Of a stretch of 64,000 bases of DNA, positions 53,300 through 63,887 are shown piece after piece. Below the pieces are notes generated by a model. It was not told the origin of the DNA, did no database searches, and was given only the letters and a program-made list of their open reading frames with translations. The stretch is from CAWIDU01 sp963835055. GTDB taxonomy: Bacteria > Patescibacteriota > Saccharimonadia > Saccharimonadales > UBA4665. The position numbers and the translations under genes are program-made. The first letter of the stretch is position 1; each line of letters begins with the position of its first letter. The stretch lies in contig CAWIDU010000001.1 in assembly GCA_963835055.1 (NCBI GenBank), positions 682,001-746,000 on the forward strand, given 5' to 3'.

Positions 53300-54241
53300 A
53301 TGCCGCCACCCGAACCGACCGTCCCACCGACCGAACCACAACCAGAACCAGCCGCTCCAGACTCGCACTCCCAAGTTTTCGCCGCCCAGTTCCAACCACC
53401 GGCGATGGTTAGCCCCACGGTAGCGGATCCCGCCAGTCCACCACCTGTTTCATCAGCGCCCGCAACGGGCGGCTCAACCGCAGGGGGTAATCAATTGCCC
53501 TCGGCTTTCTCACTCTTCAAACCAAGCTGGGCAGCCGTTAGATTAAATTTCGGCACCCTATTTTTACTGGCTCTAAGCTACGCCATCCCCATACTGGTAT
53601 TCATTATTTTCGCGGTGGCAACCGGGATTAGCAGCCGTGCTAGCGGTAACGCAGGCGCAACTTCTGTGTCTGGTATCGGGACCACATTGTTCTTCCTTAT
53701 TGCTTGCTTCATAGGCTTTCTGATAGCATTTTTGCTCTCCCCTGCTCTAGCCTATACTCAGCTAAAAGGTGCTCAACAGCAAAAGGTTAGTTACACTCAA
53801 GCCTTAAAATCCGGGCTACATTTTTTTTGGCGCTTTATTGGAATATCGCTAGTGGTTGCCGGAGTAGTTATAATCGGCTTGGTTTTATTTATCGTACCTG
53901 GGCTTTTGATGCTACGACGTTACTACTTGGCACCGTACGTGATGATTGACCAAGATCTTCCAATTTTCGACGCCATGAAAATCAGTGCCGCCCAGTCCAA
54001 GGGCCGCGCCATGGCTGTTTTCGGTGTACTTGGGGTTAGTATTTTAATTTCAGTGCCCCAAGTAATTCCGGTGGTTGGTTGGGTGGCGGCAACTATTCTA
54101 GGCATTGCTTATTCTTGCGCGCCAGCTGTGCGTTATATCCAATTGAGAGGCTTGTCGCGGCCGATAACGCCAGTCACCGGCGTAGGACCTGTTGCACCAG
54201 CAGCCCCTGCGGCAGCACCTCCAGCAACACCCCTTGTTTAG
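53300..54241 (+). CDS. Integral membrane protein with Pro-rich N-terminus
   Basis: 313 aa. Residues 1-75 are Pro/Glu/Ala-rich and disordered. Then come four or five membrane segments (for example LFLLALSYAIPILVFIIFAV and VVAGVVIIGLVLFIVPGLLM). The block SYTQALKSGLHFFWRFIGIS to RRYYLAPYVMIDQDLPIFDA resembles the DUF975 / glycerophosphodiesterase-membrane-domain group. The C-terminus is again Ala/Pro-rich. Function unknown. Confidence 0.68.
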   Translation: MPPPEPTVPPTEPQPEPAAPDSHSQVFAAQFQPPAMVSPTVADPASPPPVSSAPATGGSTAGGNQLPSAFSLFKPSWAAVRLNFGTLFLLALSYAIPILVFIIFAVATGISSRASGNAGATSVSGIGTTLFFLIACFIGFLIAFLLSPALAYTQLKGAQQQKVSYTQALKSGLHFFWRFIGISLVVAGVVIIGLVLFIVPGLLMLRRYYLAPYVMIDQDLPIFDAMKISAAQSKGRAMAVFGVLGVSILISVPQVIPVVGWVAATILGIAYSCAPAVRYIQLRGLSRPITPVTGVGPVAPAAPAAAPPATPLV

Positions 54242-54243
54242 TT

Positions 54244-54768
54244 TTAGCTTCGGTAAAATTTGAGCTGAGCGTCACCGTAACTTTTGGTCGATAGCTGCTG
54301 ATACGTAGCCGGCAGTTGGAAATTGGCGCCCGGTGGCAGTGAAAAAACTATGAGACCACCGCGTTTGGCGCGCTCGGCCAGCTTAGCCAGAACGTCTGGC
54401 TGCAAATTATCATATGGCGGATCGGCCACTACAATGTCAAAGTCTTGATTGGTCGTCGACAGCCAGGCATTAACCGAGGCTTTCACCAACTTCACATTGC
54501 TGGCTAGATTTAGTGATTTAACGTTTTCGGAAATTGCTCTTTGGGCAGCCTGGTCAGAGTCAATGGCCAGCGCTGATTTGGCGCCGCGGCTGATGGCTTC
54601 GAAACTGAGTGCGCCGCTGCCGGCGAAAGCGTCGAGCACCGTCAAGCCGCTAATATCGCCGAGCGCGTTGAACAGCGCCCCGCGGACTTTGTCGCTCATC
54701 GGATGCGTCTTTTGGCCATGCGGACTATTGAATTGACGCCCGCCCAGGCTACCGGCAATGATTCTCAT
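54244..54768 (-). CDS. rsmD: 16S rRNA m2G966 methyltransferase RsmD
   Basis: 174 aa. RIIAGSLGGRQFNSPHGQKT (N-terminus), the SAM-binding VLDAFAGSGALSFEAISRG and the catalytic DPPY in IVVADPPYDNL identify it. TATAAT ends 6 nt before the ATG (-10 at 54775-54780), with no Shine-Dalgarno. Confidence 0.93.
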   Translation of the reverse strand: MRIIAGSLGGRQFNSPHGQKTHPMSDKVRGALFNALGDISGLTVLDAFAGSGALSFEAISRGAKSALAIDSDQAAQRAISENVKSLNLASNVKLVKASVNAWLSTTNQDFDIVVADPPYDNLQPDVLAKLAERAKRGGLIVFSLPPGANFQLPATYQQLSTKSYGDAQLKFYRS

Positions 54769-54774
54769 GACTCA

Positions 54775-54780
54775 ATTATA
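54775..54780 (-). promoter_or_regulatory. -10 box of rsmD (predicted leaderless)
   Basis: TATAAT, 6 nt from the ATG at 54768. Confidence 0.5.
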
Positions 54781-54846
54781 CATCTGTTGATCAGATTGGC
54801 GTTGATGGCCTATATATATGAATGGAGTTACAGGGGTGGTTATCTG

Positions 54847-56883
54847 TTAATTCAGGTTGGTAACAGTTCGTAAGCGAGTGACATTCTTGTTAAGCAGTTT
54901 GTACTTTTTCAAACTCTCTTTCTTGTCTATGAATTCCTGTGCTGCTTGGCGGGCTGAAGCGATAAGTTTGGTGTCGCTGAGCTTGGCGATTCGCAGGTCG
55001 AGTTCGCCGTGTTGTGAAGTACCGTAAATGGCGCCCGGGCCGCGCAGCTCGAGGTCTAGCTCGGCCAGCTTGAAGCCGTCGGTCGAGCTCTCTAGAGCCC
55101 GCAAACGGCGAGTCGGCGGCCGCGAATCGCTCAGCAACAGATAGCAGTAGCCTTGGTCTTGGCCGCGGCCAACACGACCACGCAACTGGTGCAATTGGGC
55201 CAGGCCGAAGCGCTCGGCGCTCTCAATCAGCATGATGCTGGCGTTGGGCACGTCGACGCCAACCTCAATAACTGTTGTAGAAACTAATACATCGAGCTTG
55301 TGGTCGACGAATTGCTGCATAACGGCTTGCTTGTCAGCGGCTTTTTGCTGGCCGTGCAATAGGCCGACCCGGCGATGCTTGAAAACTTTCTTCGACAAAT
55401 CTTCGTAAACTTTCTCGACCGAGTTGGCGTCGACCACCTCCGACTCGCTGATCAATGGGCAAACGACGAACATTTGCCGGCCCTGCTCTAGTTCGATATC
55501 AATTTTTTTATAAAGTTGTGCTCTGGAGTTCGGTGAAGCGATTTCCGTAATAATCGGCTGCCGGCCAGCTGGCTTTTCCGGCAAGATTGAGATATCGAGC
55601 TCGCCGTACAGCGTCAGCGCCAGCGAGCGAGGAATCGGAGTGGCTGTCAGGCTGAGGACATGCGGCATGTGGCCAGCCTTGGCCATCAGCTCCTTGCGCT
55701 GGTCGACGCCGAAGCGGTGCTGCTCGTCAATCACCACCAGGGCCAGCTTGTCCATATTAACTTGCTCTTGGATAAGAGCATGGGTGCCGATAACGAATTG
55801 GGCCTGCCCGGCCTTGATAGCCGCCCGGGCTTGGGCTTTCTGAGCCGGCGTCAGGCTGCCGACCAGCAGATCAACGGTTTTATCGAAGTCGGTTGGCTGC
55901 AACAACTTGTGAATCGTCTCGGCGTGCTGGCGGGCCAGTAGCTCGGTCGGCGCCATGAAAGCCACCTGCCAACCCTGGGCCAGGGCCATCAGCGCCGCCA
56001 TAGTGGCTACTACGGTCTTGCCGGAGCCGACATCACCCTCAACCATGCGGTTCATCGGCTGATCCTTCTGCAAATCCAAGTAAATTTGCCATATTGTCCG
56101 GCGTTGGCCGTCAGTCAGTCGGAAAGGCAGCGATTTCACGAAATCCTGGGCCAGTTTTTCCTGAAATGGTATGGTCAGCGCTTTCTCGGTCTGGTTTTCC
56201 TGTTTATTCAATAAGCTGGCCAGACTGAGCTGGAAAACTTCTTCGAAACCTAGCCGCCGGCGGGCCACTTCTAGTTCGTCGGCCGATTCTGGAAAATGAA
56301 GCGCACGCAAGGCTTCGGACCGGCTCAATAAAGCTTGTCCTTGGATCAACCATTTTGGCAAAGTCTCTGGCAGTTCCGCAATCAAAGGCAGTGTTTGCTG
56401 GACGGCCAGGCGGATTTGCCGCGAAGTCAGGCCTTTGGTCTCGCGGTAAATTGATAATATGCGCGCCGTGTTAACTGGGAAATCGCTGGCCAACTCGACG
56501 CTGGGATTCATGATCGAGAAACGGCGATAATTTAACTCATATTGCCCGGAAATGAAGTAGGGTTGATTGACTTTCAAAGCCGCAGCTCGATACGGCTGGT
56601 TAAACCAGATGAGGCGAACGCTGTCGCTGTCATCGCTGGCCACCGCCTCGGTGATGTGCAGGCCGCGCCTGACATAACGACCCTTAGCCTGTTTGATGAC
56701 AGCCTCAATCGTCACCGCACCCGGTCGCAATTTATTAATCGGCGTCACCGTCGAGAAATCGTCGTAGCGCCGCGGGTAGTAATCTATCAGGTCGGCAACG
56801 GTTCTGATACCGAGTACGGCGAACTTCGCCGCCAACGCCGTGCCCACACCCTTCACTTCCTCCACTGGGCTATCGAGAGTCAT
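54847..56883 (-). CDS. recG: ATP-dependent DNA helicase RecG
   Basis: 678 aa from the ATG at 56883 (MTLDSPVEEVKGVGTALAAK). A longer frame to 56988 would lie in tyrS. Wedge/OB domain, then the helicase core with GDVGSGKT, DEQHRFG, LSLTATPIPRSLAL and QLRGRVGRG, and the short C-terminal TRG region. It remodels stalled replication forks. A TATACT 6 nt before the ATG (56890-56895) supports the start and a leaderless message. Confidence 0.96.
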   Translation of the reverse strand: MTLDSPVEEVKGVGTALAAKFAVLGIRTVADLIDYYPRRYDDFSTVTPINKLRPGAVTIEAVIKQAKGRYVRRGLHITEAVASDDSDSVRLIWFNQPYRAAALKVNQPYFISGQYELNYRRFSIMNPSVELASDFPVNTARILSIYRETKGLTSRQIRLAVQQTLPLIAELPETLPKWLIQGQALLSRSEALRALHFPESADELEVARRRLGFEEVFQLSLASLLNKQENQTEKALTIPFQEKLAQDFVKSLPFRLTDGQRRTIWQIYLDLQKDQPMNRMVEGDVGSGKTVVATMAALMALAQGWQVAFMAPTELLARQHAETIHKLLQPTDFDKTVDLLVGSLTPAQKAQARAAIKAGQAQFVIGTHALIQEQVNMDKLALVVIDEQHRFGVDQRKELMAKAGHMPHVLSLTATPIPRSLALTLYGELDISILPEKPAGRQPIITEIASPNSRAQLYKKIDIELEQGRQMFVVCPLISESEVVDANSVEKVYEDLSKKVFKHRRVGLLHGQQKAADKQAVMQQFVDHKLDVLVSTTVIEVGVDVPNASIMLIESAERFGLAQLHQLRGRVGRGQDQGYCYLLLSDSRPPTRRLRALESSTDGFKLAELDLELRGPGAIYGTSQHGELDLRIAKLSDTKLIASARQAAQEFIDKKESLKKYKLLNKNVTRLRTVTNLN

Positions 56884-56889
56884 GCTACC

Positions 56890-56895
56890 AGTATA
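56890..56895 (-). promoter_or_regulatory. -10 box of recG (predicted leaderless)
   Basis: TATACT, 6 nt before the ATG at 56883; lies between the tyrS stop and recG. Confidence 0.48.
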
Positions 56896-56902
56896 TAGAA
56901 GT

Positions 56903-58147
56903 TCAATCGAGGCCGATGAGGGCGGAATCTTTGAAGGCTTTGCCGCGGCGTAGTAATAGCCTGCCGTTACGGAAGTCAGAAGCCTCAAAATTGTCGCGAC
57001 TAACTTTCTGACCGTTGATACTGATGGCGTTAGCCGCCACTAAGCGTTGAGCCTCGGTTTTGGAAGCTGCCAAACCAGTCTTGACGAGGGCTTCGGCGAT
57101 GCTGTTGCCGGCTGGCACTTTGGCATGGCCCATTTCCTGGCGCATGGCCGTAATCTCTTCGCTGCTCAAATCATCTAGGTTTTGCCGGGCGATGGCCTCG
57201 GCCATACGAACTTGCCGGTCGGCTTGGTCCTTGCCATGAATCAAACTGGTCACTTCGTAAGCTAGGGTTTTCTGGGCCAGCCGGTCGCCGCGGTTTTTTT
57301 CAAATTCGGTCATGACGCGGGCGATTTTTTCCTTATCAAGCTCAGTGAAAATTTTCAGATAATCGCCAACGCTGTCATCGTTCACGTTCAACCAAAACTG
57401 ATAGAACTGATAGACGCTGGTTTTTGCCGGATCCAGCCAAACAGCGCCAGCTTCACTCTTGCCAAACTTTTGACCAGTGGCTTCGTTGACGATTAAGGGT
57501 GCAGAGAAAACGTGGGCTTCGCCGCCGGTCTTGCGACGGATGAGATCAACACCCGCAATGGAGTTACCCCATTGGTCGGCACCACAGACCTGCAGCGTCA
57601 CCTTATACTTTTCAAATAAGTGGAGAAAGTCGTAGGCCTGAATTAGAACATAGCTGAATTCGGCGTAGCTGATACCGCTACCTTGCTCGCCGAGTCGGCT
57701 TTGAACAAAATCGCGGCCCAGCATTTGTCTTAAGGGCACGTGTTTGCCGACGTCACGCAGGAATTCGAGGTAGTGCGTATTCTTGAACCAGTCATAGTTA
57801 TCGACCAGCTGGAAGTGGTCGCCGCCGAAAATTCGGTGGTACTGGGCGACGATTTTGACCTTATTAGTGGCGATTTGCTGGATGGACTGCAGGTCACGCT
57901 CTTGACTCTTGCCGTCAGGGTCCCCAATCAGACCAGTGGCACCGCCGACCAGAAGCACGGCTTTATGCCCGTGCTTGATCAGGCATTTGACCATCATGGC
58001 CGTCGCCAGGTTGCCGATTGTCATCGAGTCGGCGCTGGGGTCGACGCCCCAGTAGAAATGCACCGGCTTGGCGTCTAAGACTTTCAGGTCTGGGTAGGTG
58101 GTCTGGTTGACGAAGCCGCGCCAGGTCAGTTCTTCGAAAAGAGTCAT
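56903..58147 (-). CDS. tyrS: Tyrosyl-tRNA synthetase
   Basis: 414 aa. HFYWGVDPSADSMTIGNLAT holds the HIGH variant, QVCGADQWGNSIAGVDLIRR is TyrRS-specific, KFGKSEAGAVWLD is the KMSKS equivalent, and an S4 domain closes the protein. It charges the tRNA-Tyr at 11738-11823. TATAAT lies 6 nt before the ATG. Confidence 0.96.
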   Translation of the reverse strand: MTLFEELTWRGFVNQTTYPDLKVLDAKPVHFYWGVDPSADSMTIGNLATAMMVKCLIKHGHKAVLLVGGATGLIGDPDGKSQERDLQSIQQIATNKVKIVAQYHRIFGGDHFQLVDNYDWFKNTHYLEFLRDVGKHVPLRQMLGRDFVQSRLGEQGSGISYAEFSYVLIQAYDFLHLFEKYKVTLQVCGADQWGNSIAGVDLIRRKTGGEAHVFSAPLIVNEATGQKFGKSEAGAVWLDPAKTSVYQFYQFWLNVNDDSVGDYLKIFTELDKEKIARVMTEFEKNRGDRLAQKTLAYEVTSLIHGKDQADRQVRMAEAIARQNLDDLSSEEITAMRQEMGHAKVPAGNSIAEALVKTGLAASKTEAQRLVAANAISINGQKVSRDNFEASDFRNGRLLLRRGKAFKDSALIGLD

Positions 58148-58153
58148 GCGTTT

Positions 58154-58159
58154 ATTATA
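58154..58159 (-). promoter_or_regulatory. Extended -10 box of tyrS (predicted leaderless)
   Basis: TATAAT preceded by AGC, 6 nt before the ATG at 58147, no Shine-Dalgarno. A direct repeat TTCAGCT lies just upstream. Confidence 0.55.
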
Positions 58160-58218
58160 GCTGAACCACAGCTGAAATTTTTTATAAAAATAAGACGGCT
58201 ATTTGAGGCGGCGTTTGT

Positions 58219-58224
58219 TATAAT
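58219..58224 (+). promoter_or_regulatory. Extended -10 promoter of the PBP gene
   Basis: TGT-TATAAT on the plus strand, about 40 nt before the ATG at 58264, divergent from the tyrS promoter. Confidence 0.5.
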
Positions 58225-58263
58225 TGAGCGTGAGCATTTTTGCATGATGGGAAGAATAGACAG

Positions 58264-61200
58264 ATGAATCCGCGTAAGCCCAGCAGCCGCGGTCGGCGGT
58301 CTAAGAATACTGTGACGACCAAAAGCGGCCGTACGATCGCCTTGAACCGCTCCCTGAGCGATCGGTTGAAGGCCGGCCGAGCGGCTCGGGCCGCTGCCAA
58401 GGCGACTTATCTAAGCACACTACCCAAGAATCGCTGGAAGCGGCTGGCTTATCGTTTGCAACCCAAGCGCGTGGCCCAGTATTGGTTCAGCCGCCAGGGC
58501 GGCATTATGGCGCTCAAGATTATTGGCGCCCTGATTGTCTTCGGTTTCTTACTGACCATTGGTTTGTTCGCCTACTTCCGTAAGGACTTGCCGAAAATTA
58601 AAGATATCTCTGGCGACAATCTAGGTGGCAGCATCACTTATTACGACAGTACCGGCAAAACGGTGCTGTGGCAGGATTATAACGCCGTGAAGCGCCTTCC
58701 GGTGGCCAGCAATGACATTTCACCATACATGAAAGAAGCCACGGTGGCCATCGAGGACAAAAACTTCTATAAGGAAGGTGCTTTCGATATTCGCGGCCTG
58801 TTGCGGGCGGCTGTCCATGACGTAGCCGGCGGCAGTGGCTCGCTGCAAGGTGGCTCGACGATTACCGAACAGCTGGTCAAGTTAAATGAAGGCTGGACTG
58901 ATAATCGGACCATCACGCGCAAGGTTAAAGAATTGATCTTGGCCGTCGAGCTGGAGCGCGAGTACAGTAAGGACGACATCCTGACCGGCTACTTGAACAT
59001 CGCGCCTTACGGCGGCGTCGAATACGGTGTTCAAACTGCGGCTGAAGATTACTTCCAAACCAGCGCCAAAGATTTGACGCTACCGGAAGCGGCGATGCTG
59101 GCAGCCATTCCCCAATCGCCGAGTTATTATTCGCCGTATTCTTCTAGCCAGTACAATCCGGCGGTCAGCAGCGATGGCTTTAGTGCCACGGCTCTAATCA
59201 GTCGCCAACACTACATCTTGGACCAAATGGTCAAACAGGGGTACATAACCCAGGCCCAGGCCGACGCCGCTAAGCAGGTCAATGTGCTAGCGCTGGTCCA
59301 TCCTCAGCAGTCCAAGTACAACAACATTCAAGCGCCTTATTTCGTGCTAGCTGCCAAACAAGAGTTGGAGCAGACCTACGGCGCCACGACCGTCGAGCGC
59401 GGCGGCTGGAAAGTCATCACGACCCTGAATATGGGTATCCAGAATGAGGCTGAACAGCTGGTGGCCGCCAACTTCAAAAACGCTGATACCCACCACGCTG
59501 ACGAGGAGGCGACGGTCGCCGAAAACGTGCCAACCGGCCAGATTGTGGCCCTAGTCGGTGGTGTCGATTTCAACAACCCGCAGTACGGCCAGAATAATTA
59601 CGCGGCCGGCATCCTGGTGCCACCCGGTTCCAGTTTCAAGCCGTACGACTATACGACACTGATTAATAACAACAATAACGTTGGCGCCGGTTCGGTCATG
59701 TACGACACCGAGAGCCCGTTACCGGGCTATCCGTGTACCGATCATTCACCGCCGCCACCGACCGGGACGGGTAACTGCCTGGAAGACTATGACTTCTTGC
59801 AGCCAGGCCCACTGACGCTGCGTTACGCCCTGGGCGGCTCGCGCAATATCCCGGCCGTCAAAACGATGCTGGAAGCCGAACCTGGTGCCGCCAGCCCGGG
59901 CAGCGCCATTACCGCCGGTGACGTCAAATCCATCAACACCGTAATCTCCACGGCCGGCGCCATGATGGATAATACTTACGACGAGCAGCACAACCTCAGC
60001 CCCTACAACTGCTATTCGGATGTCAAACTGACCAAGCTCACTCAGTGCTATGATTCGGCCGCTATCGGCGATGGCGCCTATCTCAATCTCGACGATCACG
60101 TCAATGGCCTTTCCACCCTAGCCCGTGAAGGCGTCGCCATCCCGCGGACTTTTATTATGAAGATTACCGACAGCTCCGGTAATACCGTCTATCAATGGAA
60201 GCAACCCAAAGGCACTCAAGTCGTCAAGAAAGACGCCGCTTACATCGTCGACAATATGGCTTCCGACCCGAACGCTAGCTACCTGCCCGGCAGCTGTTCG
60301 GCCACCAGCTGTAGCGCCGGTGGTCAAAAATTCCAGCGCTATAACGGCTGGGACTTCGCCGTCAAGACCGGCACCACCAACAACGGCTTCGACGGTCTGA
60401 TGACTAGCTGGTCAACTCAGTACGCCGTTGTCAGCTGGGTCGGCAACCATACCCGTAACGTCGAACTCAACACGGCCATGGAAAACCTGACCGAGCCGCT
60501 GACACGCAACCTCATGCAATACATCCACAAGGACCTGAAGCCGGTCAACTGGACACAGCCCAGTGACATAAAGGTACTGCCTGCTTTCGTCGTCACTAAC
60601 CATATTCACTACGGCGACGTCGAGCCCAGCCCGAGCACTGATATCTTCCCCTCCTGGTACGTCGGTGGCGGCAGTACCAAAAATTCGTCGCAGACCATCG
60701 ATAAAGTCTCCGGCTTGGCCGCTACCAGCTGTACGCCAGCCGCCGCCCAGGAAACTTCTACTAACGGCAATGTGGCCAGCTGGAACATCGATATTTTCGT
60801 CAATAATGGTAGGCCTAATATAGGCACCACCACGCCGAACGGAGGTGGCGGTAGTTCGACCGCGGCGACTGATAATGTCCACAACTGTAGCGACACGCCG
60901 CCACAAATTACCTTGACCGCACCGGCGACCTGCACCACTAGCTGTACCATCACGGCCACCGTTACCGCCGGCACCCACCCGCTAAGCGATCCGCAATATC
61001 CGCAGGATCCCGGTACAGTGACTTTCACACTCGGCGGACAGACAATTTATACGGCCAACGTCACTGACTCGCCAAGCACCGTTTCCTTTAGCTATTCGCC
61101 GACTTCAACCGGCAGCGGCACGCTGACGGCGACGGTTACTGATAGTGTGCTCTATTCCGGCACTGACAGCGCCACCATGAGTTATGCTTCAAGCTCGGGC

Positions 61201-61436
61201 AATCCAATACAAATTACTGCCCCATCTACCGGTGCTCATACTGGGCCTAAGACTAATGTCACATGGAGCGGCGGCAGCGCACCTTACACCGTTACGGTTA
61301 ATGGGACTAATTGGCCAGGTTGTACTCGATATCTTCTACTCAATGTAACAACGTGACTGTAGCTGGATCGACCACAATTGAAGTAACAGACAGTAGTGGT
61401 GATACGCCCAGTCAAGTGACAGTCAGCAACCCTTAA
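58264..61436 (+). CDS. Class A penicillin-binding protein with C-terminal Ig-like extension (one frameshift)
   Basis: Basic cytosolic N-terminus, one membrane helix (LKIIGALIVFGFLLTIGLFA), GT51 glycosyltransferase (TVAIEDKNFYKEGAFDIRG, GGSTITEQLVKL) and a transpeptidase with PGSSFKPYDY (SxxK), GGSRN (SxN) and VKTGTTNNGFDG (KTG). Residues from about 870 on are Thr/Ser/Gly/Pro-rich with beta-strand repeats of Ig/BIG type and Cys pairs. A missing base near 61320 truncates the frame at 61356; the other frame continues NVTVAGSTTIEVTDSSGDTP to 61436, about 1057 aa. It polymerises and cross-links peptidoglycan. Confidence 0.92.
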
Positions 61437-62784
61437 TCTTTTTCGAGAAATTGATTCAGTGCCGAGCGCACATCGCTGACGCCGCGCAGTCCTGGGGTTT
61501 TCTTGCCCCGCTGTTGGGGCCCGATAGCGCCGTCGAAACCTAGCTTCTTGGCTTCGGCCAGCCGTTTATCGACGTGCGGCACGTGACGAACCTCGCCGGA
61601 GAGGCCGACTTCGCCGAAAACGACGGCGTTTTGCTTGAGTTGCAGGCCTTTGGCAGCCGAACCAATCGCCAAGCAAACAGCCAGGTCGGCTGCCGGCTCG
61701 CGAATCTGGATGCCGCCAACAATGTTAATATAAATATCCTGCTCGCCGAGGTTTAACTTCGTCCGCCGCTCCAGCATGGCCACCAACAAATTCAGCCGAT
61801 TGAGATCGAAGCCGCTGGCCGCCCGCTTGGGGTAGCCATAGCTAGTACGGTTGACCAAGGCCTGGACTTCGACCAGCAGCGGCCGTGTGCCCTCCAGCGT
61901 TGCCAAGACCACTGAGCCATCGCTGATCTGGCGCTCGGCTAGCAGGGCTGCCGAGGGGTTGGCGACCGGTTTCAAGCCATCATCGGCCATTTCGAAAATG
62001 CCAATCTCATTGGTCGAGCCAAATCGGTTCTTGTCGGCCCTGAGCAGTTTGAAACCGCCATATCGATCGCCTTCTAGCTGCAGCACGACGTCCACGACGT
62101 GCTCCAGGACTTTGGGCCCGGCAATGGAGCCTTCTTTCGTCACGTGGCCGACCAGGATAATGGCCGTGTTGCTCTGTTTGGCGGCCGGCCGTCAACAGCT
62201 GCGTACTATTGGTGATCTGTGAAACACTGCCGGCGGCTGGAAGCAATGGCGCCGCAGCTAATCGTCTGGATGGAATCAACAATGACTAGCTTATAAGTGC
62301 CGGCGGCGATGGTGGCGGCAATATCGTCGGCCGAGGTGCTGGTGGCCAGCTGCAGTTCCGGCCGCAGGACGCCCAGCCTCTGGGCCCGCAGACCAATCTG
62401 GTGGGCCGATTCCTCGCCGCTTATATATAAAACTGGCTGTCTTGGCGGCCACGGCGTAAGCCAGCTGCAAAATAAGCGTGCTCTTGCCGATGCCCGGCTG
62501 CCCGGCAATCAGGTTGACGCTGCCTGCCACGATGCCGCCGCCGAAAACGTCGTCAACCTCGGCAAGCCGACTTCGCAACCGCTTGATTATCGGCCGAAAC
62601 GCTGGCCTTGACCGAGCCGGCTTGCAGAACTTGTGCCAGCCGTCACGCTGCCAGCGATCGTTGCCGGGGTCAGCTGTTCCTCGAAAGTGTTCCACTCGCC
62701 GCACTGCGGGCACTTGCCCGCCCAGACATTGCTGACATGCCCACAATTGCTACAAACATAATTGGTCTTAGATTTCTTGGCCAA
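61433..62784 (-). CDS. radA: DNA repair protein RadA/Sms (about five frameshifts)
   Basis: TTG start at 62784 with GGAGG upstream: AKKSKTNYVCSNCGHVSNVW begins the C4 zinc finger (completed by CPQCGEW). Then the Walker A GQPGIGKSTL, YISGEESAHQIGLRAQRLG, VIVDSIQT and, in the intact last 236 codons, the KNRFG motif (RADKNRFGSTNEIGIFEM) and the Lon-type domain. Five single-base shifts lie between 62140 and 62650. RadA is a RecA-like branch-migration helicase. Confidence 0.9.
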
Positions 62785-62837
62785 GTTTTCCTCCTTGCTA
62801 TCAAAGTTTACCACCCGAAAATTAAATAATTCTTAAA

Positions 62838-63887
62838 TTAACGTGTGTGTGTCTGGGTGGTCAGTCGGGTATCCAGGGCTTTGTCGAGCGTCGTCAGGTC
62901 GGCGGCTACCGCATTCCTGGTCGCCACCAACTGGTTGTAGGCGGCGATGGCGTTCTGCAGGCTGTCAACACCGCGGTTGTAGCTGTCGACCTGGGCGTTG
63001 TAGCCCGGCACGTCGGCATTATAAGCCGGAATTTGGCCGGATGCCTTGAGATTATCCAATTGATTCTGGATGGCATTTAGATTCGATAGCTGGGCGGCTA
63101 ACGTGGCTTCTTGGTTGTCAATCTGGCTCTTCATCGGAGCTCAATTGCTGGTCATCAGCCGTAATTGTGTTCTGGCGGGTCGTGAAGGCGCTTTCATACT
63201 GCTGCTCGTAGGCCACAATGGCCCCGCGATTGGTGAAGTATGGTCTTGTAGTAATCATTAAGTGCTGCTGGCAAATTGGCGACTTCGGTACCGAAGGTAC
63301 AGCTCATTTCATCCATTACCGAACCCGGTTCGGTTTGCTGGTAAAGTTTGACCTCGGCTTGGACGCGCGGGTCTTTCAAGTCATTTTTGTAAAAATTTTC
63401 CAGTTCGGTATCGAGTTTGGCGCGCTGCCCACCGCTCAGCCGGGCATAAACAGCATGCAATACTTCGTGGGCGGCCGTTACCTGGGTGACGCCAGCCAGT
63501 GCCGGATCCTGGACATTATAAATGAAAATGCCATTCTGGCCGGAATGATAGCAGCCCAGCACAATGGTATTCTCGTTCTCCGGGACAGGATTGGCGAAAA
63601 GCGCTGACCGACGACGATAATTGCGGCCTGTTGAGATAGAACAGATGGCGGGTGTAGGCTGTCATGGTATCTTGGCTGGCCAGCTGGGCGATGACTGGCG
63701 GCGGCGTATAGCCGAGCAGCCGCCACCAATCGTCAATGGCTTGCCAATTGAGGGCCGCCACGATGGCCAGGACGAGCAGGATGCCCAGAAAGTGCCAGCG
63801 GCGGCCCCTGGCCGGGGGCGGGACAGCTGGTGGTGGGACGTTTTGGGGTTCGGTTGAAGGCGTATTTTTATTCGGTAGCGGTGGCAT
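62838..63887 (-). CDS. Membrane-anchored zinc metalloprotease-like protein with coiled-coil tail (several frameshifts)
   Basis: Pro-rich cytosolic N-terminus (MPPLPNKNTPSTEPQNVPPP), one membrane helix (FLGILLVLAIVAALNW), then an external domain with QVTAAHEVLHAVYARLSGG (HExxH). A following ESVMDE-like GSVMDEMSCTFGTEVANLP may provide a third ligand. The C-terminal 120 residues are a Gln/Asn/Leu-rich coiled coil (ATLAAQLSNLNAIQNQLDNL). Shifts near 63590, 63240 and 63140 break the frame. Its start overlaps the end of the Clp ATPase gene. Substrate unknown. Confidence 0.72.
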
